The notes under the pieces were generated by a model. It was not told the DNA's origin. It saw only the letters and a program-made list of their open reading frames with translations, and did no database searches. A stretch of 64,000 bases of DNA from Phlebotomus papatasi (lineage: Eukaryota; Arthropoda; Insecta; Diptera; Psychodidae), in assembly GCF_024763615.1 (NCBI RefSeq), contig NW_026604957.1, forward strand, positions 1 to 64,000, in the 5' to 3' direction. Shown here piece by piece: positions 21,614-34,800 of this stretch; position 1 is the first letter of the stretch, and every line of letters starts with the position of its first letter. A program made the position numbers and the translations under genes.

Positions 21614-22930
21614 ATGTTTCGCACTCCAGTCAAACCTTACATTACGAAAATTGATACAGCAGACAACGATAATCATCGATCTGAATCATCCTCGCAGGAA
21701 GAAGATTTCCCAAACGCACTTCAAAGTTCTGAGGAAGAAACTGAGAGAGATCAACAAGATATTCCACAGAAGATAACTTCTATTCTACACCCACAAGATT
21801 TCACAATGAAGATGGAGAACGAAATGGTAACTACCCCTCGAAAATCCCACTTGATCAGCTTGGATCAGAGACTAGCCTCACTTACTGAATTAACTTGTAA
21901 GTCCATCAAATTATTTTTTACCGTCGCAGATTTAATTTACAATTTATATAAAATTAAGAATGACCCTAAATTAGATGAATATTTTACTTCACTCCTTTTG
22001 AGCAAAATAAGTGTTGAAATTTTTGAAAGGATCTGTAACTCTGATGCATTGTCAAATTATAAAAATTTTAAACAATATGTAATGAGTGAAGTGCATAAAA
22101 ATATTATTGGTGTGGACGAAGCTAGAGAAAATCTTTATACTTGTCAAAAAGAGACAAAAGAGAGTTTTAAAGAATTTGGAAAAAGAATTCAGGAATGTCT
22201 TGATTTAATAACAAAAGCGTATGAATCTGAGTTTGGGCAATATCTTGTCCCCGAAAATATTAAGCAATCACTGATTACTATAGCAATTGAATCATTTACC
22301 CGTGCGATACCAGATCCAGAAATAAGAGTATTAATTCGCGCCGAAAAACATGAAAATTTAGAAAACGTAATCATTTTAACTGAAAATCGTCTCAGAAAAG
22401 CGGGTTATGTGGTAAATGGATCCGAAAGAGATAATATTCCCTATCAAAGATTTTTCTCACATAATACAGAAAACATTGCAAAAAACGAATTTAATGACTT
22501 TAATGCCACTTTAAATCTAAATAATACTTATTATGCTCGAAATTTCTCTTCAAATCTGTTTAGGAATCCTAATCAATATAATTTTTATCCAAATGTTATA
22601 AGCGGCAACCAGAACAATCAGAAATATTCAATCTTTTCCCCAAAACCTTCCTGTAATAATCAACAATATCCCCTATCAAACTCTAACAAAATGACTCGAA
22701 AAAACACTCAGAGAAATTTCTTTCAACAACCATCTAATCTTAATGACAATAACTCTGCCATAAAAATAGGAAATGCCTATATGAATTATGAAAATCCCTG
22801 CGGGAAAACCTGGTTGTGGACAAATTCACCAGTAATTTTTGAAGACGATTATTTTCATTCATCATTAAATCAAATTAATAAAAATATTCCTTTAAATATG
22901 TGCCCTTGTCAGCTGGGAACATATTATTAA
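21614..22930 (+). CDS. Ty3/gypsy-type Gag protein, intact, no pol
   Basis: A 438-residue uninterrupted frame. The acidic Ser/Glu-rich N-terminus (about 1-90) is followed by a helical capsid-like region (about 95-270) containing LTELTCKSIKLFFTVADLIY, ARENLYTCQKETKESFKEFG and AEKHENLENVIILTENRLRKAG, the pattern of insect gypsy-family Gag. An Asn/Gln/Phe-rich tail follows, without a CCHC zinc knuckle. No protease, reverse transcriptase or integrase frame follows in the next 870 bp. It is either a remnant whose pol was lost, or a solitary gag gene. Codon use is strongly AT-biased, unlike the genes at the left of the window. Confidence 0.65.
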   Translation: MFRTPVKPYITKIDTADNDNHRSESSSQEEDFPNALQSSEEETERDQQDIPQKITSILHPQDFTMKMENEMVTTPRKSHLISLDQRLASLTELTCKSIKLFFTVADLIYNLYKIKNDPKLDEYFTSLLLSKISVEIFERICNSDALSNYKNFKQYVMSEVHKNIIGVDEARENLYTCQKETKESFKEFGKRIQECLDLITKAYESEFGQYLVPENIKQSLITIAIESFTRAIPDPEIRVLIRAEKHENLENVIILTENRLRKAGYVVNGSERDNIPYQRFFSHNTENIAKNEFNDFNATLNLNNTYYARNFSSNLFRNPNQYNFYPNVISGNQNNQKYSIFSPKPSCNNQQYPLSNSNKMTRKNTQRNFFQQPSNLNDNNSAIKIGNAYMNYENPCGKTWLWTNSPVIFEDDYFHSSLNQINKNIPLNMCPCQLGTYY

Positions 22931-23799
22931 TATTAAAGAGCAAAAGAACGACTCAAAAACTAAAAAAAAACATTAATAAAAAAAACGAGCATAAATTTAA
23001 TGAAAAATGTGAAAATGGCATCAGTTTTATCAATTTTTATTACACGGATACATAAAACGAATTAACTCCAAATTTATTAAATTCTATGAATCTCATTTGT
23101 CCATCCGTATTAAAAACAAATTCTCTAAATAAAAGTACAAGAACATTTCCACTAAAAAAAAATAGGATTATTTAATGCGTGTTAATGATTATTCAATTAT
23201 TTTTATACAAAGGAGCATATTTTACTAATTGGTTAATAGTTATATTATGATAGTAAAACGGGACATTATAGTTTATTTCAACTAATAGCAATTGTATCCG
23301 TGTACGACCAACAATTTCTCTTTTAAAAAAAAGAAAAGGTAAATAAATCAATACTTAAATAAATAAAATAAAATAAAAAAAATCCGATAAATTAATTCAA
23401 AACTCTTGAAGCTCATAAAAGAATCTTATCAAATATCTTTAGGAAATGAGAAAAGCAAACACATAAAAGTGTATTCCTAAAATATCACAAAAATAAATAT
23501 ATTATATAAAAAAAATAAGATTAATGGTGGTCGCGAGACAAACCTCTGTGTATGGCGTGAGAAAGAATGTGTAAGAATGGATGATACGGATGAATGTTCC
23601 CAGGCTGGATCCTGTGGGATCTATACGAACCTGTGTGTGAATAAGGAGTGAATAAGGATTATATATCTGGCGAAAAAGAAAATTTTCTCTTTGCCCGATA
23701 AACAATCTTCACTCGTCCTTTGCTGCCTCGAATCCTTGGGAATGAGATGGAAAGATGATGCGAATGAAAACGCGTACGATTTCTTTAACAAATTCGGAT
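22931..23799. other. AT-rich sequence after gag, no pol
   Basis: Very AT-rich with many short A runs. No frame resembles protease or reverse transcriptase. From about 23520 base composition becomes more balanced up to the BEL/Pao breakpoint. Confidence 0.5.
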
Positions 23800-24888
23800 T
23801 TATTCGAGGTGAATTTTGTCGGCAATAAGTTGCGTAAAAGGGTGTTTGTCAGGAATAAGAGCAGGATGCTTTTGTGTTGATGACACTGGTGCATTTGCAA
23901 TCCTTCCCCCCACTCGGAGTATTTTCTGATCGTCAAGATAGGGGTTTATGTCTCTAATTCTCGAACTATTGGCAAGCTTCTCACGGGCACTGAGACGATT
24001 GATATCGTCTGAAAAATAACCACTTTGCACTGCACGAATCACAAGGGTATTTGTTGCCCTGAGCTCCTTGACGGTCAGTGGGCCACTGTTGATGTTTTTC
24101 TTTTCAATGAGGCATTTGAGATTGTCGAAATATCGCCTCCAATAGGCCAAACACTTGATCAATTTTGAATGGGATGAAAATCGCTCGATAACTTCCCAGA
24201 AATCGTTTTTCGTTGACACTACACACGACACTTTTTGCTCAAGTTCGTCTTGAGTCAAATTTGGCACTGGAAAATCTGCACTGTTTGGAATTTTCTTCAT
24301 GTCTGGGCCGTTGAACCACAATTTGTTGTCTTTGAATAATGGTGGGCTGACTCCTCGTGACGCAAGATCAGCAGGGTTCATCGCAGATGGCACATGAGCC
24401 CAAGATTCCCGACTCAAAACACTTTGAATTTGTGAAACACGATTCGCGACAAACGTTTTCCACTTTGTAGGTTCTGCTGATAGCCAACACAGCACAATTG
24501 TGGAGTCTGTGAAGGCTTTGATGGAATGAATTTTCACTGTAATTGCTGAGAGAACACTCTGGAGAAGTCTCATGGCAAGAACAGCTCCACAAAGCTCCAA
24601 TCTTGACAAAGAAACTTGTTTCAGGGGAGCAACACGAGTTTTCGCGCACAAAAGTTGACTTGTAAACACGTCACCTGTCACTCGATCGATGGTTTGAAGA
24701 TAGCAACAAGCTCCATAGGCCTTTTCAGAGGCGTCACAAAACACAGCAAGCTGCACAAATGTTGTGTCCAGGGCTAGGATGATAACTAACGGATGGAGCT
24801 TTAGGATGATCAAATGGTATATTTTTTCAGTATGTCTTTCCTGCTTCAGAATCCTCACTACTACATGAAACATTTGCGGGGGCAGCAA
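23800..24888 (-). pseudogene. BEL/Pao retrotransposon pol fragment (RNase H to integrase zinc-binding part)
   Basis: A 362-codon open frame. From about residue 45 it matches BEL/Pao Pol. RNase H-type motifs: VFCDASEKAYGACCYL, LSRLELCGAVLAMRLL, AFTDSTIVLCWL, WAHVPSAMNPADLASRGV. Then the linker (DFWEVIERFSSHSKLIKCLAYWRRY) and the start of the integrase region (LRVGGRIANAPV, HPALIPDKHPFTQLI). It stops before the HHCC and DDE core and lacks the reverse transcriptase upstream, so the element is truncated at both ends. The first 40 residues are not homologous and probably mark the breakpoint. Confidence 0.85.
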
Positions 24889-26416
24889 TAGGGAAAGGTA
24901 TGTTTTTTATCAGTTCTAATGAAAACTGGGTAGCAAAAGGCAACTGTTCTGCCTGATACGGCCCAATTTTACCAATACCTTGCAGAAGCAGAGGTTTTTA
25001 TACTGTAACTTTTTATTATGAAATGCAATCATAAATTTCTTTAGTATAGCAATATTATAAAAAATTATCGAATTTTTAAGATATATTCGGTTAAAATTAA
25101 AGAGGTTTAAGTATCCTAATTGCAAAAGTCACTTGAGCTTCATAACACACATATACACTGACAATGCGAACAATTGAAAGAAGTGGACGAATTGGGGGGA
25201 GAACATTTTCCAAAAATTTCATATTTTTTCGAAAAAAATTACGTGATTCAAATCTAATTAAGAAAAATACTTATTAATCAGTATTGTATATATAGTGAAG
25301 CTGCAGTAGCATAACATAAATACCCAGAATTGAAAAGATCTATACTTTTAAGACTTTCAAAATTAATTTTTATACTAAGATTTCGAGATATTTCTTTTAT
25401 GATAAGACTAAACATTTAATTTATATATTATAAAAAGAAAATAAAGTACGATTTTTGTCTAATGGTAACAAAATATAGCATTCTAAGAGCCAAAAAAAAA
25501 GACTTTTAAACATTTATTGAATATAGTTATGAATACTATTAATGAATTAATCAGATTTTAATTTTAATTTTAATTTTCTAAATGTATAAATACTGGCGTA
25601 TTTTATTTTTTACAAAATACATTAACATTTCTTTAATAGATCTTTTTTGCATTTAAGGGAATTTTATGTCAAACTGAGAATAAGTAAAGAGGTAAAATCG
25701 AGTGAGAAACAAATGAAAAAGATGTTTTGAATACTGGACTAGATATTTTTATTTAGCATGTTACATGTTTTTAAAGTGTGTAAGCATTCTGTAGTGATTT
25801 CTCACAGAATCCTTCGCATTAACTTTTTTCAATTCGTTATATAATCTAATTGAAAAAAACCCATAATTGTTTTACTTGTGGAAGAGTGCCTGGTTTGAGA
25901 AATCGCCTGACTTGGTTCTATTTGCAAATTTTAACTTCGAAGTGTCTGCTGTAAATCCGTGAGTTAACAGTCGTTTTATATTTTTTATTAAAACCTAGGA
26001 TAATTTTCCACTTCTCGGCCAATATTTTATTAGATGGAAATCTGAAACAAAATAAAAGAAAAAAACATCACAATTTATTTTAAAATAGATTTATTTAATG
26101 TATTATTTGGTTTAAAAAAATCATAAAAAAACGTTAGCTCTTAGAAGTCCAAAGTGACATTTTACGGCAACTTCTTGACGCTTTACATAGAAAAGCCCTA
26201 TAAAAATGTAACCTTTTCGATTATACGTATGTGCAGAGAATTTATTTTTTCTTTATTTTCTATAAAAAAAAAACAATTAAATAGCCTTTTAGTGTGTTAT
26301 AGTGAAAACTAGAAAACGAACGTAGAAGACATAATTTGGCAATTTCGGCATGAAAAATGAAATTTGACATGAAAAATGGGTATTTGTATAGCTTTTATTT
26401 CAAAGAAACTATTCAT
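24889..26416. other. AT-rich intergenic sequence before the satellite
   Basis: No gene, no RNA gene and no element with clear ends was found. It ends in degenerate sequence that merges into the first 147-bp monomer at about 26417. Confidence 0.5.
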
Positions 26417-28049
26417 GATTTAATCGGAAACTATGAGAGATAGGGGCCTCAAACTTTGCATTTGTTTAGAGCCTCCTTCAGGCTTGAGATGTGCAAAATT
26501 TCACTCGGAAATAAGGAAAATTGGACGAGAAATGCACAAAAGTGTTTGAAAATCTTTAAAGTCGATTATCTCGGAAACTATCAGAGATAGGGGCCTCAAA
26601 CTTTACATTTGTTTAGAGCCCCCTTCAGGCTTGAGATGTGCAGAATTTAACTCGGAAATAAGGAAAATTGGACGAGAAATGCACAAAAGTGTTTGAAAAT
26701 CTTTAAAGTCGATTATCTCGGAAAGTATGAGAGATAGGGGCCTCAAACTTTGCATTTGTTTAGAGCCTCCTTCAGGCTTGAGATGTGCAAAATTTCACTC
26801 GGAAATAAGGAAAATTGGACGAGAAATGCACAAAAGTGTTTGAAAATCTTTAAAGTCGATTATCTCGGAAAGTATGAGAGATAGGGGCCTCAAACTTTAC
26901 ATTTGTTTAGAGCCTCCTTCAGGCTTGAGATGTGCAGAATTTAACTCGGAAATAAGGAAAATTGGACGAGAAATGCACAAAAGTGTTTGAAAATCTTTAA
27001 AGTCGATTATCTCGGAAACTATTAGAGATAGGGGCCTCAAACTTTACATTTGTTTAGAGCCTCCTTCAGGCTTGAGATGTGCAAAATTTCACTAGGAAAT
27101 AAGGAAAATTGGACGAGAAATGCACAAAAGTGTTTGAAAATCTTTAAAGTCGATTATCTCGGAAACTATGAGAGATAGGGGCCTCAAACTTTACATTTGT
27201 TTAGAGCCTCCTTCAGGCTTGAGATGTGCAGAATTTAACTCGGAAATAAGGAAAATTGGACGAGAAATGCACAAAAGTGTTTGAAAATCTTTAAAGTCGA
27301 TTATCTCGGAAACTATGAGAGATAGGGGCCTCAAACTTTGCATTTGTTTAGAGCCTCCTTCAGGCTTGAGATGTGCAAAATTTCACTTGGAAATTAGGAA
27401 AATTGGACGAGAAATGCATAAAAGTGTCTGAAAATCTTTAAAGTCGATTATCTCGGAAACTATGAGAGATAAGGGCCTCAAACTTTACATTTGTTTAGAG
27501 CCTCCTTCAGGCTTGAGATGTGCAGAATTTAACTCGGAAATAAGGAAAATTGGACGAGAAATGCATAAAAGTGTTTGAAAATCTTTAAAGTCGATTATCT
27601 CGGAAACTATGAGAGATAGGGGCCTCAAACTTTGCATTTGTTTAGAGCCTCCTTCAGGCTTGAGATGTGCAGAATTTAACTCGGAAATAAGGAAAATTGG
27701 ACGAGAAATGCATAAAAGTGTTTGAAAATCTTTAAAGTCGATTATCTCGGAAACTATGAGAGATAGGGGCCTCAAACTTTACATTTGTTTAGAGCCTCCT
27801 TCAGGCTTGAGATGTGCAAAATTTCACTCGGAAATAAGGAAAATTGGACGAGAAATGCACAAAAGTGTTTGAAAATCTTTAAAGTCGATTATCTCGGAAA
27901 CTATGAGAGATAGGGGCCTCAAACTTTACATTTGTTTAGAGCCTCCTTCAGGCTTGAGATGTGCAGAATTTAACTCGGAAATAAGGAAAATTGGACGAGA
28001 AATGCACAAAAGTGTTTGAAAATCATTAAAGTCGATTATCTCGGAAACT
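26417..28049 (+). repeat. 147-bp satellite, first block (~11 monomers)
   Basis: Monomer hallmark TGAGAGATAGGGGCCTCAAAC recurs at 26434, 26581, 26728, 26875 and on, exactly 147 bp apart. Variants mostly alternate between CAAAATTTCACTCGG and CAGAATTTAACTCGG, a 294-bp dimer. The last monomer breaks at TCGGAAACT (28049), where a LINE-like insert starts. Confidence 0.97.
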
Positions 28050-28831
28050 CGGGACAGGTTATTCGTTCCATTCCCCAAATCGCAATTGTTCAAGAGGTCT
28101 CTAAACTACCTTCTACCTCTAGTAATTAATAATGCCACAAAATTGATCTGTCCATTTGTTGGTGGGAGGGTTAAAGCCTGGCTTTTCTCGGCTGATCTTG
28201 GATTGATTGAGCAGATGCTCACATCCGTCTATGTGTAAACTACGGGAAGGTTGGCTCATTCACCTTGGGGTACCCCTTGATATTCTCTGCTTGCTGACAC
28301 TCTCTCGCCTATCGTCCTGGACATTTCTTGGTGTGCCTTATGTACGGGGTCTGTTACCTTGGACAGTTTTGTTATGTCCCAGTGCGATGAGCATGGTCAT
28401 GTTCCTAAGCTGAGGTGGTTTCTTCCCCGGCTTCACTGGGTTCTTTCCCCTAATTGTGAAGTTTGGGCATGTGATTCCCTTTTCGGGGGTGACTTGGCTC
28501 CGGGGTACTACTGATGGGGTGTCTGGGGGGTGGATTTGGGTGGGTGTCATGTTTGCTGAGGGGTCTTTGGAGGTTTTTCGCCTTTGGGCTTCGTCTCACT
28601 TTCCCGTATCTTAATCTAAGCTTAGTCCTCTGTATGTTACTTATTATTAGCTATTGTGCTTTTCGTGCACTTTACGTGGGTGGGTGCTGTTTCGCGAATG
28701 TATTTTGTGAGCTTCTGATTTAATCCACACCTCATATTTGTTTCCTTTGATATTCTGTTTATCGTATAACTTATTTATTTATTTATTTATTACTATATTT
28801 ATATTTAAAATACCTTTTTGTTATTTCTTGT
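28050..28831 (+). mobile_element. 5'-truncated LINE-like insert in the satellite
   Basis: A 782-bp unique segment. The first 61 codons (28053-28238, ending in TAA) read like the C-terminus of a non-LTR retrotransposon ORF2 (LFVPFPKSQLFKRSLNY). A 3' UTR-like stretch follows, ending in TTTATTTATTTATTTATT and more AT-rich DNA. No target duplication is seen; 97 bp of the host monomer are missing at the junction. Assignment as LINE rests on this short C-terminal resemblance and the truncated layout. Confidence 0.5.
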
Positions 28832-31800
28832 AAATGCATAAAAGTGTTTGAAAATCTTTAAAGTCGATTATCTCGGAAAGTATGAGAGATAGGGGCCTCA
28901 AACTTTACATTTGTTTAGAGCCTCCTTCAGGCTTGAGATGTGCAGAATTTAACTCGGAAATAAGGAAAATTGGACGAGAAATGCACAAAAGTGTTTGAAA
29001 ATCATTAAAGTCGATTATCTCGGAAACTATGAGAGATAGGGGCCTCAAACTTTACATTTGTTTAGAGCCTCCTTCAGGCTTGAGATGTGCAAAATTTCAC
29101 TCGGAAATAAGGAAAATTGGACGAGAAATGCACAAAAGTGTTTGAAAATCTTTAAAGTCGATTATCTCGGAAACTATGAGAGATAGGGGCCTCAAACTTT
29201 ACATTTGTTTAGAGCCTCCTTCAGGCTTGAGATGTGCAGAATTTAACTCGGAAATAAGGAAAATTGGACGAGAAATGCACAAAAGTGTTTGAAAATCATT
29301 AAAGTCGATTATCTCGGAAACTATGAGAGATAGGGGCCTCAAACTTTACATTTGTTTAGAGCCTCCTTCAGGCTTGAGATGTGCAAAATTTCACTCGGAA
29401 ATAAGGAAAATTGGACGAGAAATGCACAAAAGTGTTTGAAAATCTTTAAAGTCGATTATCTCGGAAACTATGAGAGATAGGGGCCTCAAACTTTACATTT
29501 GTTTAGAGCCTCCTTCAGGCTTGAGATGTGCAGAATTTAACTCGGAAATAAGGAAAATTGGACGAGAAATGCACAAAAGTGTTTGAAAATCTTTAAAGTC
29601 GATTATCTCGGAAACTATGAGAGATAGGGGCCTCAAACTTTACATTTGTTTAGAGCCTCCTTCAGGCTTGAGATGTGCAGAATTTAACTCGGAAATAAGG
29701 AAAATTGGACGAGAAATGCATAAAAGTGTTTGAAAATCTTTAAAGTCGATTATCTCGGAAAGTATGAGAGATAGGGGCCTCAAACTTTACATTTGTTTAG
29801 AGCCTCCTTCAGGCTTGAGATGTGCAGAATTTAACTCGGAAATAAGGAAAATTGGACGAGAAATGCACAAAAGTGTTTGAAAATCTTTAAAGTCGATTAT
29901 CTCGGAAACTATGAGAGATAGGGGCCTCAAACTTTACATTTGTTTAGAGCCTCCTTCAGGCTTGAGATGTGCAAAATTTCACTCGGAAATAAGGAAAATT
30001 GGACGAGAAATGCACAAAAGTGTTTGAAAATCTTTAAAGTCGATTATCTCGGAAACTATGAGAGATAGGGGCCTCAAACTTTACATTTGTTTAGAGCCTC
30101 CTTCAGGCTTGAGATGTGCAGAATTTAACTCGGAAATAAGGAAAATTGGACGAGAAATGCAAAAAAGTGTTTGAAAATCTTTAAAGTCGATTATCTCGGA
30201 AAGTATGAGAGATAGGGGCCTCAAACTTTACATTTGTTTACAGCCTCCTTCAGGATTGAGATGTGCAGAATTTAACTCGGAAATAAGGAAAATTGGACGA
30301 GAAATGCATAAAAGTGTTTGAAAATCTTTAAAGTCGATTATCTCGGAAACTATGAGAGATAGGGGCCTCAAACTTTACATTTGCTTAGAGCCTCCTTCAG
30401 GCTTGAGATGTGCAAAATTTCACTCGGAAATAAGGAAAATTGGACGAGAAATGCACAAAAGTGTTTGAAACTCTTTAAAGTCGATTATCTTTGAAAGTAT
30501 GAGAGATAGGGGCCTCAAACTTTACATTTGTTTAGAGCCTCCTTCAGGCTTGAGATGTGCAGAATTTAACTCGGAAATAAGGAAAATTGGACGAGAAATG
30601 CATAAAAGTGTTTGAAAATCTTTAAAGTCGATTATCTCGGAAACTATGAGAGATAGGGGCCTCAAACTTTACATTTGTTTAGAGCCTCCTTCAGGCTTGA
30701 GATGTGCAGAATTTCACTCGGAAATAAGGAAAATTGGACGAGAAATGCATAAAAGTGTTTGAAAATCTTTAAAGTCGATTATCTCGGAAACTATGAGAGA
30801 TAGGGGCCTCAAACTTTACATTTGTTTAGAGCCTCCTTCAGGCTTGAGATGTGCAGAATTTCACTCGCAAATAAGGAAAATTGGACGAGAAATGCACAAT
30901 AGTGTTTGAAAATCTTTAAAGTCGATTATCTCGGAAACTATGAGAGATAGGGGCCTCAAACTTTGCATTTGTTTAGAGCCTCCTTCAGGCTTGAGATGTG
31001 CAAAATTTCACTCGGAAATAAGGAAAATTGGACGAGAAATGCACAAAAGTGTTTGAAAATCTTTAAAGTCGATTATCTCGGAAACTATCAGAGATAGGGG
31101 CCTCAAACTTTGCATTTGTTTAGAGCCTCCTTCAGGCTTGAGATGTGCAAAATTTCACTCGGAAATAAGGAAAATTGGACGAGAAATGCACAAAAGTGTT
31201 TGAAAATCTTTAAAGTCGATTATCTCGGAAAGTATGAGAGATAGGGGCCTCAAACTTTACATTTGTTTAGAGCCTCCTTCAGGCTTGAGATGTGCAGAAT
31301 TTAACTCGGAAATAAGGAAAATTGGACGAGAAATGCATAAAAGTGTTTGAAAATCTTTAAAGTCGATTATCTCGGAAACTATGAGAGATAGGGGCCTCAA
31401 ACTTTACATTTGTTTAGAGCCTCCTTCAGGCTTGAGATGTGCAAAATTTCACTTGGAAATAAGGAAAATTGGACGAGAAATGCACAAAAGTGTTTGAAAA
31501 TCTTTAAAGTCGATTATCTCGGAAACTATGAGAGATAGGGGCCTCAAACTTTACATTTGTTTAGAGCCTCCTTCAGGCTTGAGATGTGCAAAATTTCACT
31601 AGGAAATAAGGAAAATTGGACGAGAAATGCATAAAAGTGTTTGAAAATCTTTAAAGTCGATTATCTCGGAAAGTATGAGAGATAGGGGCCTCAAACTTTA
31701 CATTTGTTTAGAGCCTCCTTCAGGCTTGAGATGTGCAGAATTTAACTCGGAAATAAGGAAAATTGGACGAGAAATGCACAAAAGTGTTTGAAAATCATTA

Positions 31801-34800
31801 AAGTCGATTATCTCGGAAACTATGAGAGATAGGGGCCTCAAACTTTGCATTTGTTTAGAGCCTCCTTCAGGCTTGAGATGAGCAGAATTTAACTCGGAAA
31901 TAAGGAAAATTGGACGAGAAATGCATAAAAGTGTTTGAAAATCTTTAAAGTCGATTATCTCGGAAACTATGAGAGATAGGGGCCTCAAACTTTACATTTG
32001 TTTAGAGCCTCCTTCAGGCTTGAGATGTGCAGAATTTAACTCGGAAATAAGGAAAATTGGACGAGAAATGCACAAAAGTGTTTGAAAATCTTTAAAGTCG
32101 ATTATCTCGGAAACTATGAGAGATAGGGGCCTCAAACTTTACATTTGTTTAGAGCCTCCTTCAGGCTTGAGATGTGCAGAATTTAACTCGGAAATAAGGA
32201 AAATTGGACGAGAAATGCATAAAAGTGTTTGAAAATCTTTAAAGTCGATTATCTCGGAAACTATGAGAGATAGGGGCCTCAAACTTTACATTTGTTTAGA
32301 GCCTCCTTCAGGCTTGAGATGTGCAGAATTTAACTCGGAAATAAGGAAAATTGGACGAGAAATGCACAAAAGTGTTTGAAAATCTTTAAAGTCGATTATC
32401 TCGGAAACTATGAGAGATAGGGGCCTCAAACTTTGCATCTGTTTAGAGCCTCCTTCAGGCTTGAGATGTGCAAAATTTCACTCGGAAATAAGGAAAATTG
32501 GACGAGAAATGCACAAAAGTGTTTGAAAATCTTTAAAGTCGATTATCTCGGAAACTATGAGAGATAGGGGCCTCAAACTTTACATTTGTTTAGAGCCTCC
32601 TTCAGGCTTGAGATGTGCAGAATTTAACTCGGAAATAAGGAAAATTGGACGAGAAATGCATAAAAGTGTTTGAAAATCTTTAAAGTCGATTATCTCGGAA
32701 ACTATGAGAGATAGGGGCCTCAAACTTTGCATTTGCTTAGAGCCTCCTTCAGGCTTGAGATGTGCAAAATTTCACTCGGAAATAAGGAAAATTGGACGAG
32801 AAATGCACAAAAGTGTTTGAAAATCTTTAAAGTCGATTATCTTTGAAAGTATGAGAGATAGGGGCCTCAAACTTTACATTTGTTTAGAGCCTCCTTCAGG
32901 CTTGAGATGTGCAGAATTTAACTCGGAAATAAGGAAAATTGGACGAGAAATGCATAAAAGTGTTTGAAAATCTTTAAAGTCGATTATCTCGGAAACTATG
33001 AGAGATAGGGGCCTCAAACTTTACATTTGTTTAGAGCCTCCTTCAGGCTTGAGATGTGCAGAATTTCACTCGGAAATAAGGAAAATTGGACGAGAAATGC
33101 ACAAAAGTGTTTGAAAATCTTTAAAGTCGATTATCTCGGAAACTATGAGAGATAGGGGCCTCAAACTTTACATTTGTTTAGAGCCTCCTTCAGGCTTGAG
33201 ATGTGCAGAATTTAACTCGGAAATAAGGAAAATTGGACGAGAAATGCACAAAAGTGTTTGAAAATCTTTAAAGTCGATTATCTCGGAAACTATGAGAGAT
33301 AGGGGCCTCAAACTTTGCATTTGTTTAGAGCCTCCTTCAGGCTGAGATGTGCAGAATTTAACTCGGAAATAAGGAAAATTGGACGAGAAATGCATAAAAG
33401 TGTTTGAAAATCTTTAAAGTCGATTATCTCGGAAAGTATGAGAGATAGGGGCCTCAAACTTTACATTTGTTTAGAGCCTCCTTCAGGCTTGAGATGTGCA
33501 GAATTTCACTCGGAAATAAGGAAAATTGGACGAGAAATGCATAAAAGTGTTTGAAAATCTTTAAAGTCGATTATCTCGGAAACTATGAGAGATAGGGGCC
33601 TCAAACTTTGCATTTGTTTAGAGCCTCCTTCAGGCTTGAGATGTGCAAAATTTCACTCGGAAATAAGGAAAATTGGACGAGAAATGCACAAAAGTGTTTG
33701 AAAATCTTTAAAGTCGATTATCTCGGAAACTATGAGAGATAGGGGCCTCAAACTTTACATTTGTTTAGAGCCTCCTTCAGGCTTGAGATGTGCAAAATTT
33801 CACTTTGAAATAAGGAAAATTGGACGAGAAATGCACAAAAGTGTTTGAAAATCTTTAAAGTCGATTATCTCGGAAACTATGAGAGATAGGGGCCTCAAAC
33901 TTTACATTTGTTTAGAGCCTCCTTCAGGCTTGAGATGTGCAGAATTTAACTCGGAAATAAGGAAAATTGGACGAGAAATGCAAAAAAGTGTTTGAAAATC
34001 TTTAAAGGTCGATTATCTCGGAAAGTATGAGAGATAGGGGCCTCAAGCTTTACATTTGTTTAGAGCCTCCTTCAGGATTGAGATGTGCAGAATTTAACTC
34101 GGAAATAAGGAAAATTGGACGAGAAATGCATAAAAGTGTTTGAAAATCTTTAAAGTCGATTATCTCGGAAACTATGAGAGATAGGGGCCTCAAACTTTAC
34201 ATTTGTTTAGAGCCTCCTTCAGGCTTGAGATGTGCAGAATTTCACTCGGAAATAAGGAAAATTGGACGAGAAATGCAAAAAGTGTTTGAAAATCTTTAAA
34301 GTCGATTATCTCGGAAACTATGAGAGATAGGGGCCTCAAACTTTGCATTTGTTTAGAGCCTCCTTCAGGCTTGAGATGTGCAAAATTTCACTCGTAAATA
34401 AGGAAAATTGGACGAGAAATGCACAAAAGTGTTTGAAAATCTTTAAAGTCGATTATCTCGGAAACTATGAGAGATAGGGGCCTCAAACTTTACATTTGTT
34501 TAGAGCCTCCTTCAGGCTTGAGATGTGCAGAATTTAACTCAGAAATAAGGAAAATTGGACGAGAAATGCACAAAAGTGTTTGAAAATCTTTTAAGTCGAT
34601 TATCTCGGAAAGTATGAGAGATAGGGGCCTCAAACTTTACATTTGTTTAGAGCCTCCTTCAGGCTTGAGATGTGCAGAATTTAACTCGGAAATAAGGAAA
34701 ATTGGACGAGAAATGCATAAAAGTGTTTGAAAATCTTTAAAGTCGATTATCTCGGAAAGTATGAGAGATAGGGGCCTCAAACTTTGCATTTGTTTAGAGC

